A stretch of DNA of 64,000 nucleotides, taken from positions 186,001-250,000 of the forward strand of contig NZ_LHVE01000009.1 of NCBI RefSeq assembly GCF_001269655.1, in the 5' to 3' direction. The position numbers and the translations under genes are program-made. The stretch is from Pseudomonas thivervalensis. Its GTDB lineage: Bacteria > Pseudomonadota > Gammaproteobacteria > Pseudomonadales > Pseudomonadaceae. The notes under the pieces are model-generated. The model ran no database searches. It saw nothing but the letters and a program-made list of their open reading frames with translations, and was not told where the DNA came from. Below are positions 8,139 through 16,044 of this stretch, one piece after another (within the stretch, counting starts at the first letter, position 1; each line of letters starts with the position of its first letter).

Positions 8139-9157
8139 GAAAGCGCTCCTTGCACGCGCACCGTTTTACCCTGTTGGAAGGACTCGATACAGGCGCGGGC
8201 AATGGCCAGCGCCGCCCGGGCATCCTCACCACTGGCCAGCGGTTTATCGCCGCTGCGCACACAGCTGACGAAGTGGTTGAGCTCGGCGACATAGGCATCA
8301 CGCAGCAAGTCGGTGTCCATGCGCTGGGTGTCGGCCTGGACTCCATTGGCCAGGTACCGCAGCAGGTCGGAGTCGTTGACGTTGCCCATGGTCAGCATGC
8401 CGGCGCTGCCGAACACTTCGCCGCGGACATCGTAGCCATACACGGCCTGGAAGTTGGCCTCGGCCGTGGCGATGGCGCCATTGTCGAAACGAATCGTGAC
8501 CACCGCGGTGTCGAGAAAACCTTTGTCCTTGTAGGCGGGGGCGATCAGGGCGTCGGCCATCACAAAGACTTCAACCGCCTCGGCGCCCGGATTCAGGTAG
8601 CGCAGGGTGTCGAAATCGTGGATCAGGGTTTCCAGGAAAATCACCCATTGCGGTGACGCGGCCGGGTTGTTCAGCGCCGGGTCGCGGGTCAGCGAGCGTA
8701 GCAGTTGTGGCGTACCGATCCGACCGGCCACGACGTCCAGATGAGCGGTGCGGAAACTTCTGGCAAAGCGCCGGTTGAAACCGACTTGTAGCGTCACTTG
8801 TGCATCTGCAGCGGCGGCGATGGCGCGGTCCGCTTCGTCCAGGGTGACGGCCATCGGTTTTTCACAGAACACGCTTTTGCCGGCCCGGGCCGCACTGATC
8901 ACCAGTTCGGCATGGCTGCGCGCCGGGGCGGCAATCAGCACGGCGTCGATGTCTGGGTCATCCAGCAACTGCTGGGGATCGGTGTAGACCTTCTGCACCT
9001 CCAGTTCTGTCGCCAGGCGCGCGGCTTGGCCGGGGGTTGGGTCGGCGATGGCGGCGAGGCATGCGCCGGGGATGTGCCGGGCGGCGGTCAGGCCGTGAAA
9101 ACTGCCCATGCGGCCGGCGCCGATGAGACCCAGGCGGAGGGTCTTGGATGTGCTCAT
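8135..9157 (-). CDS. Gfo/Idh/MocA dehydrogenase, inositol 2-dehydrogenase-like
   Basis: A 340-residue NAD(P)-dependent oxidoreductase. The Rossmann motif LGLIGAGRMGSFH lies at residues 8-20, and the family signature SVFCEKPMAVTLDEADR (near residue 95) carries the catalytic Lys. LIHDFDTLRYL near residue 180 is the sugar-binding His motif seen in IolG/MocA. Family members oxidise myo-inositol, scyllo-inositol or related sugars at one ring carbon. It is the first gene of the operon with the isomerase and binding protein. A sigma-54 promoter candidate at 9225-9239 points at it, and the divergent activator gene is the natural regulator. Confidence 0.85.
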   Translation of the reverse strand: MSTSKTLRLGLIGAGRMGSFHGLTAARHIPGACLAAIADPTPGQAARLATELEVQKVYTDPQQLLDDPDIDAVLIAAPARSHAELVISAARAGKSVFCEKPMAVTLDEADRAIAAAADAQVTLQVGFNRRFARSFRTAHLDVVAGRIGTPQLLRSLTRDPALNNPAASPQWVIFLETLIHDFDTLRYLNPGAEAVEVFVMADALIAPAYKDKGFLDTAVVTIRFDNGAIATAEANFQAVYGYDVRGEVFGSAGMLTMGNVNDSDLLRYLANGVQADTQRMDTDLLRDAYVAELNHFVSCVRSGDKPLASGEDARAALAIARACIESFQQGKTVRVQGALS

Positions 9158-9224
9158 GAATATGACTCCCTTTATTGTTTTTACGACTCGGCGGCAAGAA
9201 TGTCCTCGTCTGTTCAGGCAGGGA

Positions 9225-9239
9225 GCAAGTGCTATGCCA
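9225..9239 (-). promoter_or_regulatory. Sigma-54 (-24/-12) promoter for the inositol-type operon
   Basis: Read on the minus strand the sequence is TGGCATAGCACTTGC, which matches the sigma-54 consensus TGGCAC-N5-TTGC with invariant GG and GC at the correct 10 bp spacing. Transcription would start near 9213, about 55 bp before the dehydrogenase ATG. The divergently encoded protein is a sigma-54 activator. Confidence 0.75.
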
Positions 9240-9280
9240 ATAATTAACCTATTGATATTTAATGGTTTTTGTTTGAGGTA

Positions 9281-9330
9281 ATGTTCATTTGGATGACATG
9301 TCTATACTGACATGTTGAAAATATGAACAT
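9281..9330. promoter_or_regulatory. Nested dyad, probable upstream activator site
   Basis: Outer arms ATGTTCAT (9281-9288) and ATGAACAT (9323-9330) are perfect inverted repeats, and inner arms ACATGTC (9296-9302) and GACATGT (9309-9315) are a second perfect pair. Both share the centre 9305.5. The centre lies about 92 bp upstream of the predicted sigma-54 start for the minus-strand operon, a normal distance for an enhancer. It also overlaps the first codons of the activator gene, suggesting autoregulation or a later true start. Confidence 0.6.
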
Positions 9331-11341
9331 GGGCCGGACAATGGATCAGCAACCCGTAGCATTGAGCGCCGAAGACCGCGATTACCTCACCGCGCTTGGC
9401 CCGGCGTCGTTGAACGATGGGCCGGGCACGGCGCTGGAGGAGGCCTGGCGAGCGTGCTGGGAAGGGCAGACCGAGCGCCCTGTCGGGATCCGCCGGGTGA
9501 TTTGGGAGTCCTGGTTGCGCAGCGTCACTGCCGGTCTCGATCCGCAAGACGGTGAGTACCGTTTTGTCGCGCCCGCCGACTTGACCGCGACGCTGGCCGC
9601 CAATCGGCTGCTGATCGCCGCAGCGGCGCAAGTCATGCACGGCTTGCTTGCCTATAACCCCAGGGGCCATATCAACCTGACCGATGCCGAAGGCACCACG
9701 TTGTACTTCTGCGGCCTGGACCTCACACCCATTGGCAGCCGACTGTTGGAGTCGGTGCAGGGCACCAATTGCACCGGGTTGGCAATTGTCGAAGACCGCT
9801 TGGTGTATGTGCTGGCCGAAGAGAATTTCGGGCTTGGCCTGCGCCAGCGCCGCATGCATTGCACCGCCGCACCCATCCGCGATGCCCGGGGCCGGACCCT
9901 GGGTATGTTGACCTTGACGGCCGAGCCAGGCTGGTTTCATTTTCATACGCTGGGCACCGTCCAGGCCGCGGCTGAAGCTGTCTCCAGGCAGATGACCCTG
10001 CAGGCCTTGCTGGAAGAACAACAGACCGTGCTTGAAGTGCTCAACGAGGGTTTGGTGGTATTGGATGAGCGCGGCTGCATCAAGGCCCTCAACCATTATG
10101 CCCGGCAGTTGTTCCGCGTCGGCCATGACTTGCTCGGCAGTCCGTTCAAGCGCCTGGGGCAGAGCGAATTGACCGATGCGGTGTTGCTCGGAGGCGGGGA
10201 AGGCGTGCGGGACCTGGACTGCACCTTTGAACTGCACGATCGCAGCCATCTGGCTTGCCTGGTGTCGGTCTGCCCGCTGGCGCAAGGCGGGCGGATCGTT
10301 TCGTTGCGCGAGAACCGGCGCATCCGGGAAATCACCCGGCGGATCATTGGTACCCAGGCCAGCTACACCTTCGAAACCATCCTGGGCCGCTCGCGGGCGA
10401 TTGAGGATGCAATGCACTTGGCGCGGATTGCCAGTCGCAGTGATTCGACCACGCTGATCCTCGGCGAGAGCGGCACGGGCAAGGAGCTGTTCGCCCAGGC
10501 CATCCATAACGCCAGCGACCGTTGTGGCGGTCCGTTCGTGGCGGTCAATTGCGGCGCGATTCCCCGAGACCTGGTGCAAAGCGAGCTGTTCGGTCATGTC
10601 GAAGGCGCTTTCACCGGGTCGGCTCGCGGTGGGTCGGCCGGCAAGTTCGAACTGGCCGATGGCGGGACGATCTTCCTCGACGAAATCGGTGACATGTCCT
10701 TCGATGCGCAGGTCAGCTTGCTGCGTGTCCTGCAGGAGGGCGAGGTGACACGGGTGGGGGCGAAAAAATCGCTGCGGGTCAATGTTCGTATCATCGCCGC
10801 CACCCACCGCAACTTGAGCCAGGCGGTGGTCGAGGGCGCCTTTCGCGAGGATCTTTACTACCGGCTCAACGTGCTGAACCTGACGGTGCCGCCATTGCGG
10901 ATGCGTCGCGAGGATGTGCCGTTGCTGGCGCGGCATTTTCTCGCCCGTTGTGCCCGGTCGCTGCGCAAGACGATGCAGGACCTTTCGCCCGCGGCGCTGG
11001 AGTTGCTTGGCGCTTATCACTGGCCGGGCAATGTTCGTGAATTGGAAAACGTGATTGAACGGGCGACCAACCTGGCGATGACCGAACTGATCCAACCGGG
11101 CGATCTTGCGCTGGAAATCAGACAGCGAGGGCGGCCATCGGCGTGGGGCGGCGCGCCCGAGCCGCGGACGGCTCCGGACCTGGGCACCCATGAAATGAAC
11201 GCAATCATCGCCGCCCTCAAGGATACGCGCGGAAACATCCGCCTCGCCGCGCAGCGATTGAACGTGTCGCGCGGTGGCTTGTACAACAAGATGAATCGAT
11301 TCGGACTCAAGATCGAAACGTTCCGTTCGGGCCTGGATTGA
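9323..11341 (+). CDS. Sigma-54-dependent transcriptional activator, AcoR-like
   Basis: A 672-residue enhancer-binding protein. The N-terminal part (about 60-220) looks like the AcoR GAF-type sensor region, residues about 230-330 a PAS-like region, and the AAA+ domain follows: Walker A GESGTGKE near residue 382, the sigma-54 contact loop as GAFTGS near 428 (Ser for the usual final Ala), Walker B GGTIFLDEIGD near 448, and the arginine-finger region. The C terminus has a Fis-type helix-turn-helix (GNIRLAAQRLNVSRGGLYNKM). It is divergent from the dehydrogenase/isomerase/binding-protein operon, which has a -24/-12 promoter. Neither 9323 nor the alternative ATG at 9341 has a clear Shine-Dalgarno; the dyad overlapping 9323 slightly favours 9341. 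Confidence 0.88.
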   Translation: MNMGRTMDQQPVALSAEDRDYLTALGPASLNDGPGTALEEAWRACWEGQTERPVGIRRVIWESWLRSVTAGLDPQDGEYRFVAPADLTATLAANRLLIAAAAQVMHGLLAYNPRGHINLTDAEGTTLYFCGLDLTPIGSRLLESVQGTNCTGLAIVEDRLVYVLAEENFGLGLRQRRMHCTAAPIRDARGRTLGMLTLTAEPGWFHFHTLGTVQAAAEAVSRQMTLQALLEEQQTVLEVLNEGLVVLDERGCIKALNHYARQLFRVGHDLLGSPFKRLGQSELTDAVLLGGGEGVRDLDCTFELHDRSHLACLVSVCPLAQGGRIVSLRENRRIREITRRIIGTQASYTFETILGRSRAIEDAMHLARIASRSDSTTLILGESGTGKELFAQAIHNASDRCGGPFVAVNCGAIPRDLVQSELFGHVEGAFTGSARGGSAGKFELADGGTIFLDEIGDMSFDAQVSLLRVLQEGEVTRVGAKKSLRVNVRIIAATHRNLSQAVVEGAFREDLYYRLNVLNLTVPPLRMRREDVPLLARHFLARCARSLRKTMQDLSPAALELLGAYHWPGNVRELENVIERATNLAMTELIQPGDLALEIRQRGRPSAWGGAPEPRTAPDLGTHEMNAIIAALKDTRGNIRLAAQRLNVSRGGLYNKMNRFGLKIETFRSGLD

Positions 11342-11429
11342 CCTGTCATGACGGGGTGAATACCGATTTGAACGGACGGGAAACGGGTGGGGTCTACGCT
11401 GTTCAAGGGTCGTGACAGGAACCTATCCG

Positions 11430-12491
11430 ATGCATCCAATGAACATTCAACCTTTGCTCGAAGAATTGCTTCTGGCCCGGGGCCCCGGCGGGCAGGAAGA
11501 TGAAGTCCGGCAAATATGCCTCCGGCAGCTGGGCAAGCACTGCGATGAGGTCTTTGTCGATGAGGCCGGCAACATCAGAGGCCTGATCAAGGCGGCGGTT
11601 GAAGCTTCGCAAACACAGCCCATCCGGGTCATGGCTCACCTCGATGAAATTGCCATGATCGTAAAAAAAGTGAGGCCCGACGGTAACCTGGAAGTCGTGG
11701 CGCTGGGCGGGGCACAGCCCATCAGCTTCGGTGTCTGTCCGGTAGACATACTCGGCGATAGCCAGTGCCTGCCCGGCGTACTGTCTTATGGTTCCATGCA
11801 CAACACCGGTGGCTCCGCCCAAGGGCGGGATGTGCTGTCAGGGGCGGTGCAGTGGAGCGACGTCCATGTCATCACCCGCTGCTCCCAGGAAGAACTGACC
11901 TTCGCCGGTGTCCGGCCCGGTGTGCGCGTGGTGCTCAGCCGACACTGGCGTCGGCCGTTCCAAGTGAAAGATACAGTGGCCGCCCACTTCCTCGATGACC
12001 GGGCGCCCTTGGCAGCAGTGATCACCGCCGCGCAGCAGTTGAAAAACAAAAGGCATGCACTCAAGCAAGACGTCTGGTTCATCTGCACGACACTTGAGGA
12101 AGAGTCCAACGCCGGTGCGCTCTATGCCGCTGCCCGCGTACCGGGCGACACCACCATCGCGGTCGAGGTGGGCCCGGTGCTGGAGGAATACGGAACGGTT
12201 CTATCGGCAGACCCGATTATCAACACCGGGGATCAGAAGGGTTACTACACCCGCTCTGTCGTGGACGCCCTGGTCAAGGCTGCACAGCGCTCGGGGTATC
12301 AGCCACAAGTTGCGCTCCTGGTCGATTTTTCCTCCGACGCGAGCGCCATCATGAGTGCGGGTGTGGCCGCGCGGGTAGGTTGCATCGCCATTCCGACGGA
12401 AAACACCCATGGCTTTGAAATGGTGCTCCATGAGGGGATCGTTGCGTGTGCGGCGACGCTCACCGAGTACTTGCTCTGTCCCTTGGGGTGA
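11430..12491 (+). CDS. M42-family metallopeptidase
   Basis: A 353-residue cytosolic protein of the M42 glutamyl aminopeptidase/endoglucanase family. Expected dinuclear metal and catalytic residues are visible: His in RVMAHLDEIAM (near 66), Asp in HFLDDRAPLAAV (near 187), the Glu pair in TTLEEESNAGA (near 224), an acidic residue in IAVEVGPVL (near 244, Glu where Asp is usual) and His in ENTHGFEMV (near 330). These enzymes trim N-terminal residues from peptides. AGGA 9 bp before the ATG at 11430 sets the start. It lies 88 bp after the activator gene on the same strand; a functional link to inositol-like catabolism is not obvious. Confidence 0.8.
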   Translation: MHPMNIQPLLEELLLARGPGGQEDEVRQICLRQLGKHCDEVFVDEAGNIRGLIKAAVEASQTQPIRVMAHLDEIAMIVKKVRPDGNLEVVALGGAQPISFGVCPVDILGDSQCLPGVLSYGSMHNTGGSAQGRDVLSGAVQWSDVHVITRCSQEELTFAGVRPGVRVVLSRHWRRPFQVKDTVAAHFLDDRAPLAAVITAAQQLKNKRHALKQDVWFICTTLEEESNAGALYAAARVPGDTTIAVEVGPVLEEYGTVLSADPIINTGDQKGYYTRSVVDALVKAAQRSGYQPQVALLVDFSSDASAIMSAGVAARVGCIAIPTENTHGFEMVLHEGIVACAATLTEYLLCPLG

Positions 12492-12497
12492 ATACGC

Positions 12498-12517
12498 ACT
12501 GTCTGCCAGCGGACAGT
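12498..12517. promoter_or_regulatory. Palindromic activator site 1 (sulfur cluster)
   Basis: ACTGTC-TGCCAGCG-GACAGT is a 20 bp dyad; counting the inner bases the arms ACTGTCTGC and GCGGACAGT match at 8 of 9 positions. The same ACTGTY-N8-RACAGT pattern recurs before the SfnB-like gene at 19394-19413. Here the centre lies 92.5 bp before a -24 element at 12600. Confidence 0.65.
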
Positions 12518-12599
12518 TGATCAACAAGGGTGTCCGCATACAGGCATTTCCATTGATCGGATGCAAACCTAACTCTTTGTAAGTAAACGAATTAATACT

Positions 12600-12614
12600 T
12601 GGCACGAATCGTGT
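12600..12614 (+). promoter_or_regulatory. Possible sigma-54 promoter for the monooxygenase operon
   Basis: TGGCACGAATCGTGT has a perfect -24 half (TGGCACG) but GT instead of GC at the -12 position. Taken alone it would be doubtful. The matching upstream palindrome at the same distance as in the SfnB promoter raises its credibility. Transcription would begin near 12626, about 47 bp before the ATG. Confidence 0.5.
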
Positions 12615-12672
12615 TGATAGAGCAGTGAGAGGCACCGGGAAAGGGTGCCGAGCCTATCGAGCAGGAGTCCCC

Positions 12673-14091
12673 ATGCCCCGTGAAATTCGTTTCAATGCCT
12701 TCGAGATGAATTGTGTCGGTCACCAGTCGCCCGGTCTCTGGAGGCATCCCAAGGACCGCGCCTGGCAGTACAAGGACCTGGATTACTGGACCGACCTGGC
12801 CAAGCTGCTGGAACGCGGCAAGTTCGACGGTATTTTCATTGCCGATGTGATCGGTATCTACGATGTGCTCGGTGGCAATGGCGATGCCGCCATCCGCCAG
12901 GCGACCCAGGTGCCGGTCAACGATCCGTTGGCGTTGATCACGCCGATGGCCCTGGTGACCGAACACCTGGGCTTCGGCCTCACGGCCTCGTTGACCTTCG
13001 AGCACCCTTATCCCTTCGCCCGTCGCCTGTCCACGCTGGACCATCTGACCAAGGGGCGCATCGGGTGGAACATCGTCACTTCTTACCTCGACAGCGGCGC
13101 GCGTAACCTCGGGCAGAAGGCGCTGAGCGATCACGATGCGCGCTATGACTACGCCGACGAATACCTGGAGGTGCTCTACAAGTTGCTCGAAGGCAGTTGG
13201 GAGGAAGGCGCGGTGGTGCGCGACCGTGAGCGCGGCATTTTCAGCGACCCGAGCAAGGTCCACGAGATCCGTCACCAGGGCAAGCACTTCCAGGTGCCGG
13301 GCATCCACCTCTGCGAGCCGTCGCCGCAGCGCACGCCAGTGCTCTATCAAGCGGGGGCGTCGAGTCGTGGCAAGGACTTCGCCGCCGGGCATGCGGAATG
13401 CGTGTTCGTAGCGGCACCGTCCAAGGTGATCCTGAAAAAGACCGTGGCCGATATACGCCGGCGTGCTGCCGAAGCCGGGCGCGATCCGCGCAAGGTGCTG
13501 ATCTTCAACCTGCAGACGGTGATCGTCGACGAGACCGACGCCAAGGCGCAGGCCAAATGGCGAGAGCTGAAATCCTACAGCAGTTATGAGGGCGCGCTGG
13601 CGCTGATCTCCGGCTGGACCGGCATCGACTTCGGTCAGTACCAGCCCGACCAAGTACTCAAGCACATCCATACCAACGCCATCCAATCGGCCGTGGAAAC
13701 GTTCTCTACTGCCGATCCGAACAAGCAGTGGACCGTCCAGGAGTTGGCCGATTGGGTCGGCATCGGCGGCTTCGGCCCATTGATTGTCGGCAGCGCGCAA
13801 ACCGTGGCCGATGAGTTGCAGGCGTGGGTCGAGGACACCGATGTGGACGGCTTCAACCTGGCTTACGCCCTGGCTCATGAAACCTTTCGCGATGTAGTAG
13901 AGCTGCTGGTGCCCGAGTTGCAACAGCGCGGTGTGTACAAGACCGAATACCGCCCCGGCACCCTGCGCGACAAACTGTTCGGCGACGGCCCGCGACTGCC
14001 CGCCAGCCACCCGGGCGCCGGCTATCGGGACTTGAATCACCTGGCCCGGCGCACCCGCCTCGCTGAGCCGGCCTTGGTTGGCGAGGAGTAA
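12673..14091 (+). CDS. LLM-class FMN-dependent monooxygenase, NtaA/DszA/DmoA type
   Basis: A 472-residue bacterial-luciferase-like TIM barrel. It has the hallmarks of the NtaA/SnaA/DszA group: the N-terminal HQSPGLWRHP and FDGIFIADVIGIYDV, TFEHPYPFARRLSTLDHLTKGRIGWNIVTSY-type core (near residues 112-142) and VLYQAGASSRGKDFAAGHAE (near 220-240). Such enzymes use FMNH2 from a separate reductase and O2 to cleave C-S or C-N bonds in sulfides, sulfones or chelators. The SfnB-like protein and a LivHM transporter in the same cluster point to an organosulfur substrate; this is inference. GGAG 5 bp before the ATG at 12673 fixes the start. No flavin reductase gene is seen in the cluster. Confidence 0.85.
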   Translation: MPREIRFNAFEMNCVGHQSPGLWRHPKDRAWQYKDLDYWTDLAKLLERGKFDGIFIADVIGIYDVLGGNGDAAIRQATQVPVNDPLALITPMALVTEHLGFGLTASLTFEHPYPFARRLSTLDHLTKGRIGWNIVTSYLDSGARNLGQKALSDHDARYDYADEYLEVLYKLLEGSWEEGAVVRDRERGIFSDPSKVHEIRHQGKHFQVPGIHLCEPSPQRTPVLYQAGASSRGKDFAAGHAECVFVAAPSKVILKKTVADIRRRAAEAGRDPRKVLIFNLQTVIVDETDAKAQAKWRELKSYSSYEGALALISGWTGIDFGQYQPDQVLKHIHTNAIQSAVETFSTADPNKQWTVQELADWVGIGGFGPLIVGSAQTVADELQAWVEDTDVDGFNLAYALAHETFRDVVELLVPELQQRGVYKTEYRPGTLRDKLFGDGPRLPASHPGAGYRDLNHLARRTRLAEPALVGEE

Positions 14092-14095
14092 GCCC

Positions 14096-15058
14096 ATGAG
14101 TGTCTACGAACTCAATTCGCCGCTGCCCGACAGCGTGACCGACAGCGCCCTGGCAGCCTTGCACCGCTGGGCCAGGGAACGACCGACGCAGATCGCCCTG
14201 CGCCATCGGCGCCTCGGCCTCTGGAAGGCCTGGCGCTGGATCGATGTGCAACGCGAGGTCGAGCGTGTCTGCGATGGTTTGCGCCAGCAGGGCTTTGCCC
14301 CCGGTGCGCGGCTGGCGCTCAGTGGTGCCTTCGAGCCGAGCCTGCTGATCCTGGCATTGGCCGCGCGCCAACTGGGCGGGCACAGCGTGGTGATCGACCG
14401 CGACAGCCGTGGTGAGGATCTACAGCGCCAGTTACGCCTGGTCCGTCCGGCGTTCGCCTTTGTCCAGCGCCGCGAAAGCGTGTCGCACTGGCTGCAGTGC
14501 GGCCTGGACGAGGCGTGGCCATTGCAGCTTTATTCGGCCCAGGTCAACGCGGCGAGTCGCGGCCTGTGGCAGGTGCAGTCGCTGTCGGTGCTGTTCGTCA
14601 CCGAGGCGCCGACCGCCCAGCGCCAGGGCTGGGCCCAGGTCGCCGGGGACGCGGTGGTGTGGGTCGATGAGGGCACCGAATGGCGCGATGGACTAACCCA
14701 TGTGTTCAGCCGCTGGTTGGAGGGCGGCGAAGGACTGGCGTTTCCGGAAACCTGCGAGTCAGCCAGCCGCGATCGCTGCGAGATCGCCCCGACCGCCTTG
14801 CTGTTGTCCGCTGCGCGAGTCGAATCGCTGGCGGCGGAAATCGAAGCGCGCCTGCCACTGCCGGGCAGTTGGCGACGACACTTGTGCGAATGGACCCTGG
14901 ATGATCCGCGACGTGGCCTGCGACGCTGGCTCAAGGCGCGGGTACGGCACCTGCTCGGCTTCCAGCGGTTGCGCCGGATCGAGGTGCCGAGCGCACCCGC
15001 GGACGCCGTGCTGCAAGGCCCAGCGTGGTTGCAGCAGTACCTGGAGCGCGCGGCATGA
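14096..15058 (+). CDS. Degenerate AMP-binding (adenylate-forming) protein
   Basis: A 320-residue protein, about half the length of a normal acyl-CoA synthetase. The N terminus (ALHRWARERPTQIALRHRRLGLWKAWRW, GLRQQGFAPGARLALSGAF) aligns by eye with the start of AMP-binding synthetases found in Liv-type operons. However, the ATP-binding loop (YTSGTTGxPKG type) is absent, as are the later A8/A10 motifs and the C-terminal domain. It is therefore unlikely to activate a carboxylate; a regulatory or relic role is possible. It starts 4 bp after the monooxygenase stop with GGAG upstream, and its stop overlaps the next start codon (ATGA), so it is part of the operon. Confidence 0.55.
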   Translation: MSVYELNSPLPDSVTDSALAALHRWARERPTQIALRHRRLGLWKAWRWIDVQREVERVCDGLRQQGFAPGARLALSGAFEPSLLILALAARQLGGHSVVIDRDSRGEDLQRQLRLVRPAFAFVQRRESVSHWLQCGLDEAWPLQLYSAQVNAASRGLWQVQSLSVLFVTEAPTAQRQGWAQVAGDAVVWVDEGTEWRDGLTHVFSRWLEGGEGLAFPETCESASRDRCEIAPTALLLSAARVESLAAEIEARLPLPGSWRRHLCEWTLDDPRRGLRRWLKARVRHLLGFQRLRRIEVPSAPADAVLQGPAWLQQYLERAA

Positions 15059-15162
15059 GTGCGCTGCTGGAGGTGCGCAACAAGGTCGGCGACGGCTCGC
15101 CGGCCGAGGTCCAGGCCAATCCCGATGTGATCGCTGCCTACCTGGGGACGCCTCGCCCATGA
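15055..15162 (+). pseudogene. livG: livG remnant: ABC ATPase with an internal in-frame deletion
   Basis: The 35-codon frame begins MSALLEVRN, the usual N terminus of a LivG-type ATPase, and continues directly with VGDGSPAEVQANPDVIAAYL, the usual LivG C terminus. Everything between is gone: Walker A, signature motif and Walker B, roughly 200 residues by comparison with a normal LivG. The start overlaps the previous stop and the stop overlaps the LivH start (both ATGA), exactly as in an intact operon, so coupling of the downstream genes is kept. No other LivG gene is present in the window. Confidence 0.8.
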
Positions 15163-16040
15163 ATTTCTTTCTGGAAACCCTGATCGGCGGGTTGCTGGCC
15201 GGCACTCTGTATTCGCTGGTCGCCATCGGTTTCGTGCTGATCTACAAGGCCAGCGGCGTGTTCAATTTTGCCCAGGGCACCATGCTGTTGTTCGCTGCGC
15301 TGACCTTCGTCAGCTTGCGCGAGCAGGGCCTGTCCTTTGCCCTGGCGCTGCTCCTGACGGTGTTGGTGATGATCGTCGGCGCGCTGCTGATCGAGCGCCT
15401 GGTGTTGCGGCCGTTGGTCAACCGCTCGCAGATTACCCTGTTCATGGCCACGCTCGGCCTGTCGTTCATCATCGAAGGCCTGGCCCAAGGGTTGATGGGC
15501 GCCCAGGTGCGGGCGCTGGACCTGGGCATCGAGGACGTGCCGCTGTTCGTCGGCGAGATCATGATCAGCCAGTTCGACCTGATCGCCGCCGGGGTGTCGG
15601 CGCTGACGGTGGCGGTGCTGGCCTTGCTGTTCAACAAGACCCGTATCGGTGTCGCCCTGCGCGCCGTGGCCGACGATACCCGTGCGGCGCTGTCGCTGGG
15701 CATCAACCTCAACCGCATCTGGCAGATCGTCTGGGCCGTGGCCGGGGTGGTCGGGCTGGTCGCGGGGCTGCTCTGGGGCGCGCGCCAGGGTGTGCAGTTC
15801 TCGCTCTCGCTGGTGGTCCTCAAGGCGCTGCCGGTACTGATCATCGGAGGCTTCACCTCGATTGGCGGGGCCATCGTCGGCGGGCTGATCGTCGGCGCCG
15901 CCGAGAACCTCGCCGAGGCGTACATCGGCCCGCTGATCGGCGGAGGCATCACGCCCTGGTTCGCCTATTTCCTTGCCTTGATCTTCCTCTACATCCGTCC
16001 GTCCGGCCTGTTCGGCGACCGGATCATTGAACGGGTATGA
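15159..16040 (+). CDS. livH: Branched-chain-amino-acid-type ABC permease, LivH-like
   Basis: A 293-residue integral membrane protein starting MNFFLETLIGGLLAGTLYSLVAIGFVLIY. The N-terminal ALGFxLIYK-ASGVFNFAQG motif and the ALRAVADDTRAALSLGINLN motif near residue 175 are diagnostic of LivH permeases, with about eight hydrophobic segments. It pairs with the LivM-like protein encoded 4 bp downstream to form the channel of a hydrophobic-amino-acid-type uptake transporter, here probably adapted to an organosulfur or aromatic solute. The ATG overlaps the stop of the livG remnant. Upstream in-frame codons exist but belong to shadow frame of the previous genes. Confidence 0.88.
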   Translation: MNFFLETLIGGLLAGTLYSLVAIGFVLIYKASGVFNFAQGTMLLFAALTFVSLREQGLSFALALLLTVLVMIVGALLIERLVLRPLVNRSQITLFMATLGLSFIIEGLAQGLMGAQVRALDLGIEDVPLFVGEIMISQFDLIAAGVSALTVAVLALLFNKTRIGVALRAVADDTRAALSLGINLNRIWQIVWAVAGVVGLVAGLLWGARQGVQFSLSLVVLKALPVLIIGGFTSIGGAIVGGLIVGAAENLAEAYIGPLIGGGITPWFAYFLALIFLYIRPSGLFGDRIIERV

Positions 16041-16044
16041 CGCC

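Noticed and set aside
9302..11191. Long minus-strand open frame opposite the sigma-54 activator
   Set aside because: It is antisense to a gene with clear domains, has Gln/Arg/His-rich low-complexity translation and no recognisable family. Such frames are expected in high-GC DNA.
12592..14097. Minus-strand open frame opposite the flavin monooxygenase
   Set aside because: Antisense shadow rich in Arg, Leu, Val and His; would also run into the sigma-54 promoter region.
15055..15162. Genuine small peptide gene
   Set aside because: The two halves match the exact ends of LivG and both junction overlaps are those of a livG gene, so a deletion remnant is the simpler explanation.
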